Of a stretch of 64,000 nucleotides of DNA, positions 9,801 to 18,954 are shown one piece after another. A program made the translations under genes and the position numbers. Origin of the DNA: JAPORK01 sp026710285. Its GTDB lineage: Bacteria; Pseudomonadota; Gammaproteobacteria; Pseudomonadales; Endozoicomonadaceae. Under the pieces are notes generated by a model. It had not been told where the DNA came from. It saw only the letters and a program-made list of their open reading frames with translations, and searched no databases. Positions within the stretch are counted from its first letter, which is position 1; each line of letters begins with the position of its first letter. The stretch is taken from positions 682,001 through 746,000 of the forward strand of contig OZ241746.1 in assembly GCA_965201045.1 (NCBI GenBank), given 5' to 3'.

Positions 9801-12427
9801 ACCCGGGCATCAGGCTGTTTATCACTGTTAAGACAAAGCGATCTTACTGAAGGTAACGAAACATTAGTGGCTGGTAATATCCACTGTTTGACTGGTTTAC
9901 TGAGTCTATTTGCCAATGAAATTGAGATAACAGAGCGTTTACCCTGCACATTTTTATGATAACTTATAACACATCTGTTGCTGTCATTATAACGCATAAC
10001 AGTCACACTCCCATCGGGTAGATGGATCCGGACAGATCTGCCAGTATCATCATAATCCCGTGTGGTATTAAGTACTGTTACATCTCCTGATTTACTTATG
10101 ATATAACTACTTTGTCTGGTAATATATCCATGCTGATCATAATAGTTTTTTTGTACCGGCCACCAGAGCCACGGTTGTTTCTTTCCTGCTTTGTCAATCG
10201 CTTCGGTAAAACTTGTTAGTACTCTTCCAATACTGTCAAAAATAATTTTTTGCTGCAGTCCATTCACAGCAGTAATCAATACCTGATTAAGGTTTTTAGA
10301 TATTGTATAGCTATAGTGAGTACTGGCAGCAAAATTAGTGCCGACAGCACGTTCTGTTCTTATAAGTCGGTCCCATGAATCATAGTAATAACGACCTTTG
10401 TCTTTTTTTTCTGTGTCTGTTACCATTAACACTTGATTGGTAAACAGACTGGTTGTAGTATAAGGTGAGAAAAGACGCTTATTATCAGATAATTCAATTG
10501 CGCTATAAGTGGTTTTAGTGTAACTACCCGGACTTTTTACATAATAGTAATCTTTAATCACAGCATCAGATGTATTGGTTTCATTTAGCTGACCTGTTAG
10601 TATCATCTGTTTTAATAAGCCATAAGTAAACAGGTCCTTAGCATTCTGATAATAATGACGGGTTACTGTTATCTGCTGTTTACCAGATTGTTCTATTTGA
10701 TGATCCAGAACAGAGATATAACCTTTGCCATTGTGATTAAGCTCTCTTTTATAATAATTCCAGATGGTTACAGGTGATGGAGTTTTACTAATTCCGGTAT
10801 TAGCAGGATACTGTATAGTGGACTCAGTTAATGTAGAAAAAGGCCACTCTGCTGAAGCAGCAGGACAGAAAGCATTACCAGTTAAAGGGCAGTAATGGTT
10901 GATATTTACACGTCCATAGACATCTTTTTGTCTGACGACTCTTCCTTGCTCATCATAGCGGGCGGTTACTATAGTGGTAGCAGGTACATCTGCTTCCTCT
11001 CCAAAAACCTGAGTTATTATTTTTAAAGGTAGGCTATAGGTAGCAGGTAAATCGGCAAAAGAGCTGTGTGCGCAACCGTCATACTGATCGGCGCGACAAA
11101 AAAAATAGTGTACTGCCGACAAGATCCGTCCGGTGCGATCACTAATTTGCTGTTCATCTGTCATCAAATGGTATTTATTGTAAGTACGAATTTCTCGTAT
11201 GAGACCATTATCCTGTCCGGTTTGATAAGTATAACTGACTGGCGCTTCAAACAGTTTGTCTTGCGGTGATTTATCTGTAATGCTCAGTCCTGCATTAAAA
11301 CCGAGATAATTATGTTCATTAATATTTACCTTACCATAACGGTAATGGTTAACCATTACCGGTTGACCAAAACCCGGATCCGTTGTTTCTTTAACAACAG
11401 CGCACAAAGCATGTGCTGGTAAAGTATAATTTTCTGGTATTTTTATTTCATCACTACAGTTATAAGTAATTTGTTTTTTTAGTCCTGTCGGATAATCAAT
11501 ACGAGTCATAAAATGTTGCAGATAATGAAAATAAATACCATGATTTGCACGATTATCAAAATAAGGCAATATGATATTATGTATTTCATTATCTTTTTTA
11601 TGAATCAATATGAAAACCTGTTGACCAACATTACCCTGGCTAATAATTGCAATATAATTATTTGTTCTGTGTAGTTTGATGATATGCCCTTCATCATCTT
11701 TTATTGATTTTAGCAGATGTGTACCGGGTACATAACTGAAACGTACACTCCACCCATCCTGTTGTTCCAGCCGAATTTCATAACCTCCGTGATTCAGCGT
11801 TTCCCGCAAGCCATTGGCATAAGTAATTACAAAATGTGTACTGATATCTCCCTGAATAAACATATCGTGAAGTTTATAGTATAATGGCTTCCAGTAACCA
11901 TTGAACTGTTTTTTTAAATAAAAATTTTGCCCAAAGGATGTGATCAGCTGATGTGTAGCCGGATTGAAGTGAGTCAGATTCCAGCCCCACCCCTCTCCCA
12001 ATCCATCCGGGTTAGCTAAAGTACTGCTGTTATAATTAACATTAAGATTAATATCAGGACCATGCCCTAAATTACTAAGCATACTTCCTATTTTTATCCA
12101 GGCGCTAAGAATACCTGTACGTGGATCAACAGTAGTTCCCCATACTTTTTTGAAGTTAAATGCATTTGACCATGGAGATGATTCACCAGGTGATGAAGAA
12201 GCAGTTAACTGACGTTTTTTTTCTGGATTCAGTGTGAATTTAGTGTGACTCTTATTTATTTTTTGATTATTAGGATTATCTGAATGATAAAAGTAGCTGG
12301 TATATTTGGTTGCTGATCTGTTTTTTTGTATATCAGGCATTGTACAAAACAGATTTCCTATGTGACATAGTAACTTTAGTGCGAACAGAAAAAAATAAAT
12401 ATATTTTTGTTTACGGTTTGTTAGCAT
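6878..12427 (-). CDS. RHS/YD-repeat giant secreted protein with possible papain-like C-terminal tip (RHS copy 2)
   Basis: This is a protein of 1,849 aa with a good AAAGGT ribosome binding site ahead of ATG 12427. A hydrophobic export segment lies at about 10-28. The family N-terminal domain has WSNAFNF and VDPRTGILSAW, followed by the long YD-repeat shell. The core carries YSPYGMEWH, GFNGERIDPVTGW and SEDPTGDGYAFGSNN, and ends in DPSGN at 1475-1479. A hydrophobic Gly/Ala module (about 1485-1600) is close to that of copy 4. In the tip, ACDT (C1696), NHITT (H1786) and FYPDATIG (D1811) lie in the order of a papain-like Cys-His-Asp triad and align with ACDT, GHVQVV and FSDHG of copy 4. The protease call is inference from these short motifs; the RHS call is secure. 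Confidence 0.9.
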   Translation of the reverse strand: MLTNRKQKYIYFFLFALKLLCHIGNLFCTMPDIQKNRSATKYTSYFYHSDNPNNQKINKSHTKFTLNPEKKRQLTASSSPGESSPWSNAFNFKKVWGTTVDPRTGILSAWIKIGSMLSNLGHGPDINLNVNYNSSTLANPDGLGEGWGWNLTHFNPATHQLITSFGQNFYLKKQFNGYWKPLYYKLHDMFIQGDISTHFVITYANGLRETLNHGGYEIRLEQQDGWSVRFSYVPGTHLLKSIKDDEGHIIKLHRTNNYIAIISQGNVGQQVFILIHKKDNEIHNIILPYFDNRANHGIYFHYLQHFMTRIDYPTGLKKQITYNCSDEIKIPENYTLPAHALCAVVKETTDPGFGQPVMVNHYRYGKVNINEHNYLGFNAGLSITDKSPQDKLFEAPVSYTYQTGQDNGLIREIRTYNKYHLMTDEQQISDRTGRILSAVHYFFCRADQYDGCAHSSFADLPATYSLPLKIITQVFGEEADVPATTIVTARYDEQGRVVRQKDVYGRVNINHYCPLTGNAFCPAASAEWPFSTLTESTIQYPANTGISKTPSPVTIWNYYKRELNHNGKGYISVLDHQIEQSGKQQITVTRHYYQNAKDLFTYGLLKQMILTGQLNETNTSDAVIKDYYYVKSPGSYTKTTYSAIELSDNKRLFSPYTTTSLFTNQVLMVTDTEKKDKGRYYYDSWDRLIRTERAVGTNFAASTHYSYTISKNLNQVLITAVNGLQQKIIFDSIGRVLTSFTEAIDKAGKKQPWLWWPVQKNYYDQHGYITRQSSYIISKSGDVTVLNTTRDYDDTGRSVRIHLPDGSVTVMRYNDSNRCVISYHKNVQGKRSVISISLANRLSKPVKQWILPATNVSLPSVRSLCLNSDKQPDARVSLITYDGFGRQIAAHDPVGRIVRKYYDSMGRLTDIIDPAGNRTHSIYNLTGQTVQSWVYPVSGGHYLLSSASYNRAGQLIWHAGEDGKRTIYTYTIDGQIATITTPNQHIFSWQYNLLNLPVSQSIDNKQRWYIYYDPITLEVQKKTDITGTKTYFYSDDGLTQQLIFSGNNNYSNYKLQWEYDKNRHIVSATDISGNKTHIQYDWLGRVARITYHPHQNNDTEILSLFAYDYFSRIKQINYGSGMHRIFHYDSWGHKDEITDTLRKQLISQWKIIYDISDNIIMLGQKAEKEQHGIRYYHYDVLDNLISMQCQGSSGLPLCPHDTSFTGSKLTQAPVIIYQNYTFTPLNRLATIREKLQSVQQQTISKVTRYRYTDKVPLRIQSISTLWSKNKPVIQNFIYDSVGNMTVDGQNNHITYNTLNKVIRVISSTGKQSDYSYDGDGQEVMEKSLHDISYFFYRDSILVNEKITNLCQDTHIIGYLGVAKTTDGIVSEYYEKNYKGDVSGICRKNDNDQYQLQQCNIYSPYGMEWHKALSTRPLYQQTLQGFNGERIDPVTGWYFLGNGNRTYNPNGRYFLSEDPTGDGYAFGSNNPVMNTDPSGNSPQWLGEIFKWAGYISTIGLGAIHQRWASITTAVMQAGCTIASLGAAVAGAGSVALAGVVAGTAAVGSIPVVAAVMPANKGLNIAGKIIGIAEMVVSVAAVAISLTPFFAEEESIEAGTNKVRIPMRMLSEKSTTQDSSLSDLDEKSIHSDMVSLVLSLHIFPPLPEPDCSLSDFLKISFSYYTYKGVGYLNLDSADSLELTWHLLCVSPFSENIACDTGTILVAYHITKINLKVEELENFLSVRSQCADRVVNFSIKDPYFSSLMTILNPVKYNYSDFNMKTYNMSRISRVISAVNRYAVIIGYNHITTIQKSALLTNGLHQWNIYMFYPDATIGIKNILTNDIKYMIPDSMLYPSHFYGYMYLKKTRD

Positions 12428-12737
12428 TTTTCTACCTTTAAATAAACGACAAAGTTAATTTTATTGACAACCAGAGAAAAAAATATAATAGTGACTGAGA
12501 TTTGTTAAAAAATTTTCAGTTGCTTTAGAAATAAGGCTGATTTCCGGCTTGTACCATGAACAGCTATACTTCAGCCAGACAGAAGCAGGTTATATGAGAT
12601 TTGTATTTTCTTTCTACTTGCTTGATTTTTTAATGTATCAGAGCAGATAGTTACAACGATTCTGCCAAAGCTATACTAAAAAAAATTTGCATACAGTATA
12701 CGCAGATAACTTCACTATTCAAGACTGATAGCGATTA
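12428..12737. other. Intergenic region between RHS copy 2 and dinB
   Basis: About 310 AT-rich bases hold the upstream region of RHS copy 2 (minus strand) and the downstream region of dinB. The sequence just upstream of the RHS start has TTGTCA as a possible -35 box but no good -10 at standard spacing. I see no gene, repeat or clear terminator. Confidence 0.4.
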
Positions 12738-13844
12738 CTAAAAAAAGCTAAGCTGTCGGTTTTGTAACTCTGATTTTAACATTACATTCAAGCCCAGTAA
12801 GCGAATTTTGCGTCCCTGCTGACGCTTTAAAATATCATGCAATAAGGTTTTAAAACAGTGCAGATCCAGTTTATTATGGGTATGTTCAATGGTGGTCAGC
12901 TGAAAGTCAGCAAATTTGAGTTTGATACCCTGTTTGACAATGGCTTTATCAGGGCACACGCGTTCAAGCCGTTTTTCCAGTTCCGGAAACAATCGCTCTT
13001 CAATCATCTGCCAGCACTGCTCATAAGTTAAGATATCTTGAGCAAAGGTTTGCTCAACACCTACAGACTTTCTTTCTCGCTCAGTTACTATTTCCCGTTC
13101 ATCAATACCGTGACTGAATTTCCACAGCGATTGTCCGGTACGACCAAAGCGCAGCAAAAGATCACGATAATCGGTATTTTTAATATCTTCACACAGATGA
13201 AATCCGGCTTTGCTAAGTTTTTCACTGGTGACTTTACCTATACCGGGAATTTTGCTTAGTGGCAGTTTGTCTACTGTTTCCTGAACTTTGTGCGGTGGTA
13301 TCACCATTTGCCCGTTTGGTTTATTCATATCTGAAGCCACTTTAGCCAGAAACTTAACCGGTGCAATGCCTGCTGAGGCAGTCAGTTGTAATTCATTGTG
13401 AATATCAGATCTTATTGCTTTAGCTATTAGTGTAGCCGAACCGTGATAAAGCTGGCATGTAGTAACATCCAGATAGGCCTCATCAAGAGAGAGCGGTTCA
13501 ATTTTGTGCGTATAACGGGAAAAGATCTCAAAAATATGTTGGGAGACCTGCTTATATACAGCCATTCGTCCTGGCACGACAATTAATTTAGGGCAAAGCT
13601 GTAAGGCTTTTTTGGTTGGCATAGCAGAGTGAACACCATACTGACGTGCTTCATAGTTACAGGTACTGATTACACCACGTTTTTGCTCATGCCCACCCAC
13701 CGCCAGAGGGCGATTACGATAACGAACGTTATCGCGCATTTCAATGGCGGCATAAAAACAGTCCATGTCGATGTGAATGATTTTACGTACTTTCTGCTCT
13801 TCCACAATAAAAACCCAATGCTGCAGACTAAGACAGTATAACAT
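12738..13844 (-). CDS. dinB: DNA polymerase IV (translesion Y-family polymerase)
   Basis: This Y-family, error-prone polymerase bypasses template lesions and is usually induced by DNA damage. The first catalytic motif is HIDMDCFYAAIEMRDN, followed by YEARQYGVHSAM. The catalytic acidic pair sits in SLDEAYLDVT, and helix-hairpin-helix residues are in LSKIPGIGKVT. A little-finger domain follows. The length is 368 aa from the ATG at 13844, against about 350 for Escherichia coli DinB. The extra 13 residues are not conserved, so a GTG at 13805 (355 aa) may be the real start; neither site has a strong ribosome binding site. The gene is divergent from the secreted-protein gene at 13966. No LexA box was identified upstream. 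Confidence 0.95.
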   Translation of the reverse strand: MLYCLSLQHWVFIVEEQKVRKIIHIDMDCFYAAIEMRDNVRYRNRPLAVGGHEQKRGVISTCNYEARQYGVHSAMPTKKALQLCPKLIVVPGRMAVYKQVSQHIFEIFSRYTHKIEPLSLDEAYLDVTTCQLYHGSATLIAKAIRSDIHNELQLTASAGIAPVKFLAKVASDMNKPNGQMVIPPHKVQETVDKLPLSKIPGIGKVTSEKLSKAGFHLCEDIKNTDYRDLLLRFGRTGQSLWKFSHGIDEREIVTERERKSVGVEQTFAQDILTYEQCWQMIEERLFPELEKRLERVCPDKAIVKQGIKLKFADFQLTTIEHTHNKLDLHCFKTLLHDILKRQQGRKIRLLGLNVMLKSELQNRQLSFF

Positions 13845-13965
13845 TTTTTAATCTCATATTATGTAACTTTAACTGCTTTATGCCAGACTATCCGCTTTGA
13901 GCATTCTATGGTCTTTGAGTGATAAGACTTATAAGCCAATCAGACAAACAAAAGGTCATTAATGT

Positions 13966-15297
13966 ATGTTAAAAGCAATCAAGTGGTATGTAGTTATTTG
14001 CACAATGAGCATATTTTTTGTATGTGAAATGGCATCGGCTATGTTAAGCGTACAACAAAAAAAGCACGCTTCGCATATGCAGAAAAAACCGGAAGAAGCA
14101 GTATCGACACCAGAGCCCGGAGCAGAAAAAACAGCGCTTATTCAGGTATTAGATCAACAGGCACAACATTGGGATTATACAACTTTTAACTGGATAGGGT
14201 TATACCCTTATTTCTCTGCATATTTGAGTTGTAAAACCTTTATTGAAGCGACACAAAGTGGCGGATATACCAGCATTGATGCTTTGGCAGAGGCAATGGA
14301 AAAAAATAACAAAAGAGGCATAACAACACGCAGCGAAGGAAAATTTTTTGTCTATTCAGTATTATGCTCTCTGTATTTTTACTATAAAGAGAAGTCTTGG
14401 CAAAAATTCTCAGAATTTAATTTATTCAGCAAGGTTCATAAAATAGCAGGGAAAGAGCTGGAAAATCTCACTTATAATAAGCCGGAACCGGACGCTGACG
14501 AAATAGAACAAGTCCTGCAATATTATAGTGACAGCTTTGTCTACAATTCTGAAATAAGAGCACTAAGACTTAATAACGATTTATTAACGCTTCTCACAGT
14601 CATTGATAAGCAAACTAAACTTAAAGCCAAACCGGTTAAAAATAAATTTTTGTTATTGGAAAATCCTACTGTCGCAAATTTATTAGCATGTTATGACGAT
14701 GACCATCTAATGACCGTTTTTTCTTTTTTGCTAAGCTATCCGCTGCAAATAGCCACGGTCCACATACCTTTTCATAATTTATGCAGTTTGCATGCTGAAA
14801 ACCAGTTAATCATCATGGCAGCTAAAATTTTCAAAGCACTATGGGTCAATGATCAGGGTATTACTCGTTATAACTATTTAGCCAAGATGGCCATTCATTC
14901 ATTTAAATTTAACCCGCTTACAATTGCTGATTTACAACCATCATCGGATGCCAGGATCACATCAGTGATTGCCGATATCCCTCTGTCGGCAGAAGTACAA
15001 CAGGCACATAAAACCATAAAACAATTTGCCTCACAACTTCTCTCTTCTATTCCGGCAACCTATTCCTTTTATGTTTCTCTTTTACAAAACAGAGTCATAG
15101 ACTTTGGGCTTTTCCAAAACATTATGTCGTTGTCATCACCGCAGGATAAAAATAGAAAAGTCATAGAAGCTGTGCAGAGGGACTTAGATACAGATATTTT
15201 GGTCAAATTTAACCAGTTACTGGCATTGATGGAAAAACAGGGAGACGGCAACCTTAAAGCGTTGGTCGTACAAATGCGCAGTTTCTCAATAGAATAA
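13966..15297 (+). CDS. Predicted secreted protein of a two-member local family (member A)
   Basis: This 443-aa protein has an N-terminal signal sequence (residues about 1-27, ending ASAM) and is otherwise soluble and helix-rich. It is clearly paralogous to the protein at 32704-33939. Both start MLK-IKW in the signal and share an LDQQAxxWDYxxFNW motif (here around residue 60). Both then have FIxATxxGGxxSIDALAxAxxKNN and a C-terminal stretch ending in a Leu-Ala-Met-Glu segment. I recognise no enzymatic motif. AAAGGT precedes the start with suitable spacing, but an out-of-frame ATG lies four bases ahead of the ATG at 13966. The gene lies 179 bp upstream of the secreted kinase-like gene on the same strand and might be co-expressed with it (inference). 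Confidence 0.75.
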   Translation: MLKAIKWYVVICTMSIFFVCEMASAMLSVQQKKHASHMQKKPEEAVSTPEPGAEKTALIQVLDQQAQHWDYTTFNWIGLYPYFSAYLSCKTFIEATQSGGYTSIDALAEAMEKNNKRGITTRSEGKFFVYSVLCSLYFYYKEKSWQKFSEFNLFSKVHKIAGKELENLTYNKPEPDADEIEQVLQYYSDSFVYNSEIRALRLNNDLLTLLTVIDKQTKLKAKPVKNKFLLLENPTVANLLACYDDDHLMTVFSFLLSYPLQIATVHIPFHNLCSLHAENQLIIMAAKIFKALWVNDQGITRYNYLAKMAIHSFKFNPLTIADLQPSSDARITSVIADIPLSAEVQQAHKTIKQFASQLLSSIPATYSFYVSLLQNRVIDFGLFQNIMSLSSPQDKNRKVIEAVQRDLDTDILVKFNQLLALMEKQGDGNLKALVVQMRSFSIE

Positions 15298-15476
15298 CAG
15301 ATCAGCTATTATATTATGACTGTTAACTACCGGGATGCTTTAAAAACAATCTGTACACTTCATCTTTTGGCACCCGGTACGGAAAAATATCTGGCTCATT
15401 TTTTTAAAATCAGTCTACTTTTATATGCAGATATTATTTTTAAAATATAACAGATTGTATAAACAGGTAGTAAAAA

Positions 15477-17540
15477 ATGAAAAAACAACACCTCGCGGCG
15501 TTTTTAATTATATTTTTAATATCTGTTTTTCATTTTTCAAATACACACGCTAATCTGTGTTCACTGTGCAGATGCTCTACAGATAATCCAGACCAATCTT
15601 CTGATACTACTACAAACGCTTGTTCCTGTCAGATGACAGAAGCAAAAGAAACGCCTGCTGATAATCAGCAAACAGAGAGCGTACACAGCAGTGACAATAA
15701 TACAACGGATGATATCAGCCTGCTTAGCCAGCAAATCAATGCGCTGCATCTTGCGAACAGTGAATCAGACCTTACAGTAAGTAACCCTCTATTTGCTGAG
15801 CAGGATGATGGTTCATTGGTTGCTGTTGAAATTAATGATAATACAGATCAACAGCGAGTCTGCGTTACACGCAATACAACAGAGACAACACCACAAACAC
15901 TGCTAGTTTGTAGTGGAGCCGGGTCTGATATTGCTGATCACCAGGCAGCTGGCACAGAAGATACTACCGACCATCCGGATAATCTCGCCAATACTTGTCT
16001 GTTAGTGATCAGCCATTCTCCCGCTAAAACTGAAGAACAGATCCTTCACAACCAAATGCTGGTCAATGGTAAAAATCTCGCTGTTATACAGATGGAAATG
16101 GCACAATTAAGAGGTCCTGATAGGAACAATCCTAAGACAAAAGTATCACAAAATCTTGCCCTCAAAAGTACCCGCAGCATTCAGAAAAAAGAACTACAAA
16201 AACAGCAGAATCCACCAGCACTACCCAGGAGAGCTCTTTTCGTTTATCACAAGGACAGCTATGCGGTCGAATCCAGGTTTTTTAATATAGATTATGGTAA
16301 AACAGCATGGATGGTTAAAAGCAGGGTTCAAGTGACAAAGAAGAATGCAACAAAAACAATGGTAAAGTTAGAGCTACAACATTTCGGAAAAATCAGTTCG
16401 GCAGATCAGAATAATTCGATTACCAGGTGCAATGATGACACGGTCCAGGCTCAGTTTTATCACGAAAATATAAAAAATCCTGGTTACGTTGTATTTTCCA
16501 AAGACAAGAGTATAACCAAAACAATGCAGGTATCCCTTGAAAATCTTGAAAAGCTTAACCAGAACAAAGGGAATAATAGTCTTTTTCAGATTTTTTATGA
16601 AAAGAAACTGTATATGGCAAAAAAAGAACTCTACCGTTTAACCAACATTAACATTCAGTCGAAATTAACACACACGAATATACTTGAGTTGCAATGGGTA
16701 CTGATGGGTGAGGAGAGTAAGCGTTACAGAGGCAACTATTATAGCTTCTATTTTTTTGAACCAATAGGTCTGAGTTTACGAATGGTGATAAACAATGGTA
16801 TACGTGACCTGAAAAATGCATATGACGCCTCAACCGGACAAGCAGACACTTCCACAATAAACCATCTGAACCCTGAAGACTGGTTGTTAATTAAGTGCAA
16901 TTTTAAACATATCATCAAGTCTATTTTGCTTGCTCTTAAATATCTGCACAATGAGGAGATAGTACACAGAACGGTCGCTGCCTCTCATATCTTACTAAAA
17001 ACAACCCATCAATGCTCTGTTAGTGACCCTCTTTACTGTCCGCACAAGGAAAAATATCTGGTAAAACTGGGTGGTTTTGATCATGCCAGTTATACCCCTG
17101 GACACAACTTTGCTAAAACTCCAACTCACATAATTAAATATGCATCTGTAATGCCTTTTGGAGCGATCCAGTATAGAGCACCAGAAGTAGGCTGTCCTTA
17201 CGTTATATCTGGTCCTATCGAAATAATATATGACTGCAAAGCAGATATATGGAGCTTTGGTTGTTTACTGTATAGCTTAATAGTAGGCGAAAGAAGAACG
17301 TTGCCTTTAGCGCAAAGACATTGGGCTTGCTTGCTTTTATCACAACAATACGCTTCTGTGGGAGCAAACAATAAAGCGAAAGAATGCTTTAAAAAAGGTG
17401 TTGATATCGACTATCTGAAAAAGAATTTCACCAATGAACCTCAGCTTGTGGAAATAGTAGAGAAATGCCTGCAGGTCGATTTTACCAGGCGCCCTACGGC
17501 AACTGATTTACTACAAGAACAGTGGTTTCAAGATGAATAA
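15477..17540 (+). CDS. Secreted eukaryotic-type kinase-fold protein lacking catalytic motifs (pseudokinase)
   Basis: This is a protein of 687 aa. Residues 1-25 are a signal peptide ending in THA, followed by a Cys/Ser/Thr-rich low-complexity stretch to about 200. The C-terminal half matches a Ser/Thr kinase fold. AKK at 381-383 could be the beta-3 lysine, and LKYLHNEEIVHR at about 487-498 matches the catalytic-loop region. YRAPEV at 566-571, DIWSFGCLLYSL at 590-601 and RRPTATDLL near the end match the APE, F-helix and C-lobe motifs. The catalytic positions are altered: HRD is HRT (497-499), the HRDxxxxN asparagine is H504, and DFG is GFD (533-535). A scaffold or non-canonical activity is therefore likelier than ordinary phosphotransfer. 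A signal peptide on such a fold suggests an exported, host-directed effector (inference). Confidence 0.8.
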   Translation: MKKQHLAAFLIIFLISVFHFSNTHANLCSLCRCSTDNPDQSSDTTTNACSCQMTEAKETPADNQQTESVHSSDNNTTDDISLLSQQINALHLANSESDLTVSNPLFAEQDDGSLVAVEINDNTDQQRVCVTRNTTETTPQTLLVCSGAGSDIADHQAAGTEDTTDHPDNLANTCLLVISHSPAKTEEQILHNQMLVNGKNLAVIQMEMAQLRGPDRNNPKTKVSQNLALKSTRSIQKKELQKQQNPPALPRRALFVYHKDSYAVESRFFNIDYGKTAWMVKSRVQVTKKNATKTMVKLELQHFGKISSADQNNSITRCNDDTVQAQFYHENIKNPGYVVFSKDKSITKTMQVSLENLEKLNQNKGNNSLFQIFYEKKLYMAKKELYRLTNINIQSKLTHTNILELQWVLMGEESKRYRGNYYSFYFFEPIGLSLRMVINNGIRDLKNAYDASTGQADTSTINHLNPEDWLLIKCNFKHIIKSILLALKYLHNEEIVHRTVAASHILLKTTHQCSVSDPLYCPHKEKYLVKLGGFDHASYTPGHNFAKTPTHIIKYASVMPFGAIQYRAPEVGCPYVISGPIEIIYDCKADIWSFGCLLYSLIVGERRTLPLAQRHWACLLLSQQYASVGANNKAKECFKKGVDIDYLKKNFTNEPQLVEIVEKCLQVDFTRRPTATDLLQEQWFQDE

Positions 17541-17621
17541 TATAATTGCCTGAATTGTGTTCTGCTGCTTTCTTTAAAAAGGATGCATCTCTTCCCCTTC
17601 GGGCTTTGACTTCGCCAACGG

Positions 17622-17796
17622 CTGTCTCTTGGTCACATTTTTAGACGCTTATTTTTAAGTCTGGCAGGTTGCTTGCTGCTGAATATACCAGTCTTTTTGG
17701 AATAAAATCGTGGGCTGAGCTTGTCGAAGCTCAGAGATCAAAAGCAGCCGGGCTTCGATAAGCTCAGCCCTCGGTGCAATTCAGTAACAAAAGACA
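17622..17796. mobile_element. Truncated Tn5/IS4-like-ended MITE copy upstream of gmk
   Basis: The left end is CTGTCTCTTGGTCAC. The internal GGGCTGAGCTTGTCGAAGC and its inverse GGGCTTCGATAAGCTCAGCCC are present. The right part is cut short, ending around AAAAGACAT. A CTTTAGGGATGAGAGAATG stretch leading to TGTCAAA follows directly, again an IS200/IS605-type end. The copy fills most of the 360 bases between the pseudokinase and gmk, so gmk transcription must start within or just after it. Confidence 0.65.
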
Positions 17797-17900
17797 TCCT
17801 TTAGGGATGAGAGAATGTCAAAACCTTCATGTAAGTTTAAATCTATTTAAATTTGTAATATGCTGCTTTGATTATATTCAATTGTTTAAAGGAAAATTAT

Positions 17901-18515
17901 ATGACCGAAGGTCAGCTCTACGTTGTCTCTGCCCCTTCCGGTGCAGGAAAAACCAGTCTGGTAAAAGCGCTGTGTGAATCAATGGACAAAATTGTTGTTT
18001 CTGTTTCTCACACAACGAGAAAACCGCGTAAAGGTGAACATGATGGCCAAAATTATCATTTTATCTCCACTGAAATGTTTCGCAAAATGATAATTAATGA
18101 TGAGCTTTTGGAATACGCTGAGGTATTTGGTAATTTTTATGGTACCTCGGAACGCTGGGTAAGAGAACAGCAGCACAAAGGTAATGATATTATTTTCGAA
18201 CTTGACTGGCAGGGTGCACAGCAAATACGTCAGCATGTCCCTGCGTCAATCTGCATATTTATTTTGCCTCCTTCTCAGTCTGCACTAAAAATGCGCCTTG
18301 AAGCACGTGGTACCGATGATGCTGAAGTTATTGCACATCGTATGGCTAAAGCAACCAGCGAAATATCCCATTACCATGAATTTGATTATATTGTGGTTAA
18401 TAACCAGTTCGATACTGCACTGGCTGATTTACAGGCAATTATCCGCTGCCAGCGCCTGCAATGTAAAAATCAGCGCCTGAATCATGCTCCGTTAGTAAAA
18501 GAGTTATTGTCTTGA
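17901..18515 (+). CDS. gmk: Guanylate kinase
   Basis: This cytoplasmic enzyme converts GMP and ATP to GDP and ADP. The P-loop is SAPSGAGKT at about residues 9-17. SHTTRKPRKGEHDGQNYHF is the GMP-binding segment and ELDWQGAQQIRQ is the second signature. The length is 204 aa, normal for the family (about 207). An in-frame ATG at 17868 exists, but ATG 17901 gives the family N-terminus (MTEGQLYVVSAPSG) and follows AAAGGA at good spacing. In many gammaproteobacteria rpoZ and spoT follow gmk; here a mobile element comes first and no rpoZ is present. Confidence 0.97.
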   Translation: MTEGQLYVVSAPSGAGKTSLVKALCESMDKIVVSVSHTTRKPRKGEHDGQNYHFISTEMFRKMIINDELLEYAEVFGNFYGTSERWVREQQHKGNDIIFELDWQGAQQIRQHVPASICIFILPPSQSALKMRLEARGTDDAEVIAHRMAKATSEISHYHEFDYIVVNNQFDTALADLQAIIRCQRLQCKNQRLNHAPLVKELLS

Positions 18516-18535
18516 CATTTTTCCCTCCCTAAAGG

Positions 18536-18836
18536 CTGTCTTTTATACACAAATTCTGGTTTGGAGTTTTTGGCTGAATAATAAAAATCCCTACTTTTAA
18601 ACTGCTGATACTGAAATAACCTTGTCATTCCGGCAGGGATTGCCGGAATCCCGTAACAAGGAAGTTATATTTTCGGTAATGATTGCTGTTAACGGATTCC
18701 CACCTCCGCAGGAATGACTTCGGAGAAAACGGGAAATAACGAAATAACAGCAGACTCAGTAAAAGCTGGTGTATTTAGCAGGAGATAAAATTTTCAGGGT
18801 AAGAATTGAGGCTTAAAAAATGTGACTAAGAGACAG
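18536..18836. mobile_element. MITE copy with a second repeat family nested inside
   Basis: The left end reads CTGTCTTTTATACACAAATTC and the right end GTGACTAAGAGACAG. The usual GGCTGAGCTTGTCGAAGCC palindrome is missing. In its place, 18624-18718 holds a GGAATCC-type palindromic repeat. The left flank (TTGACATTTTTCCCTCCCTAAAGG) is an IS200/IS605-type end. The copy lies directly downstream of gmk. Confidence 0.6.
18624..18718. repeat. GGAATCC-type dispersed palindromic repeat, copy 1
   Basis: The repeat starts GTCATTCCGGCAGGGATTGCC and ends CCTCCGCAGGAATGAC, with imperfect inverted halves around an AAGTTATATTTTCGGTAATG centre. The same unit occurs inverted at 25262-25353 and partly at about 38030-38092. 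It is nested inside a MITE here. Function unknown; such elements can act as RNA hairpins. Confidence 0.6.
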
Positions 18837-18954
18837 GGCTAAGCGGAGTCGAAGCCAGAAAAACAACCGTTATTTGACAAGAAGACATTAAATACAACCC
18901 ATTAAAATCAGTAATTCCTTTTATCTCGAAGAAGAAAAACCCTCTCTTAGCCAA

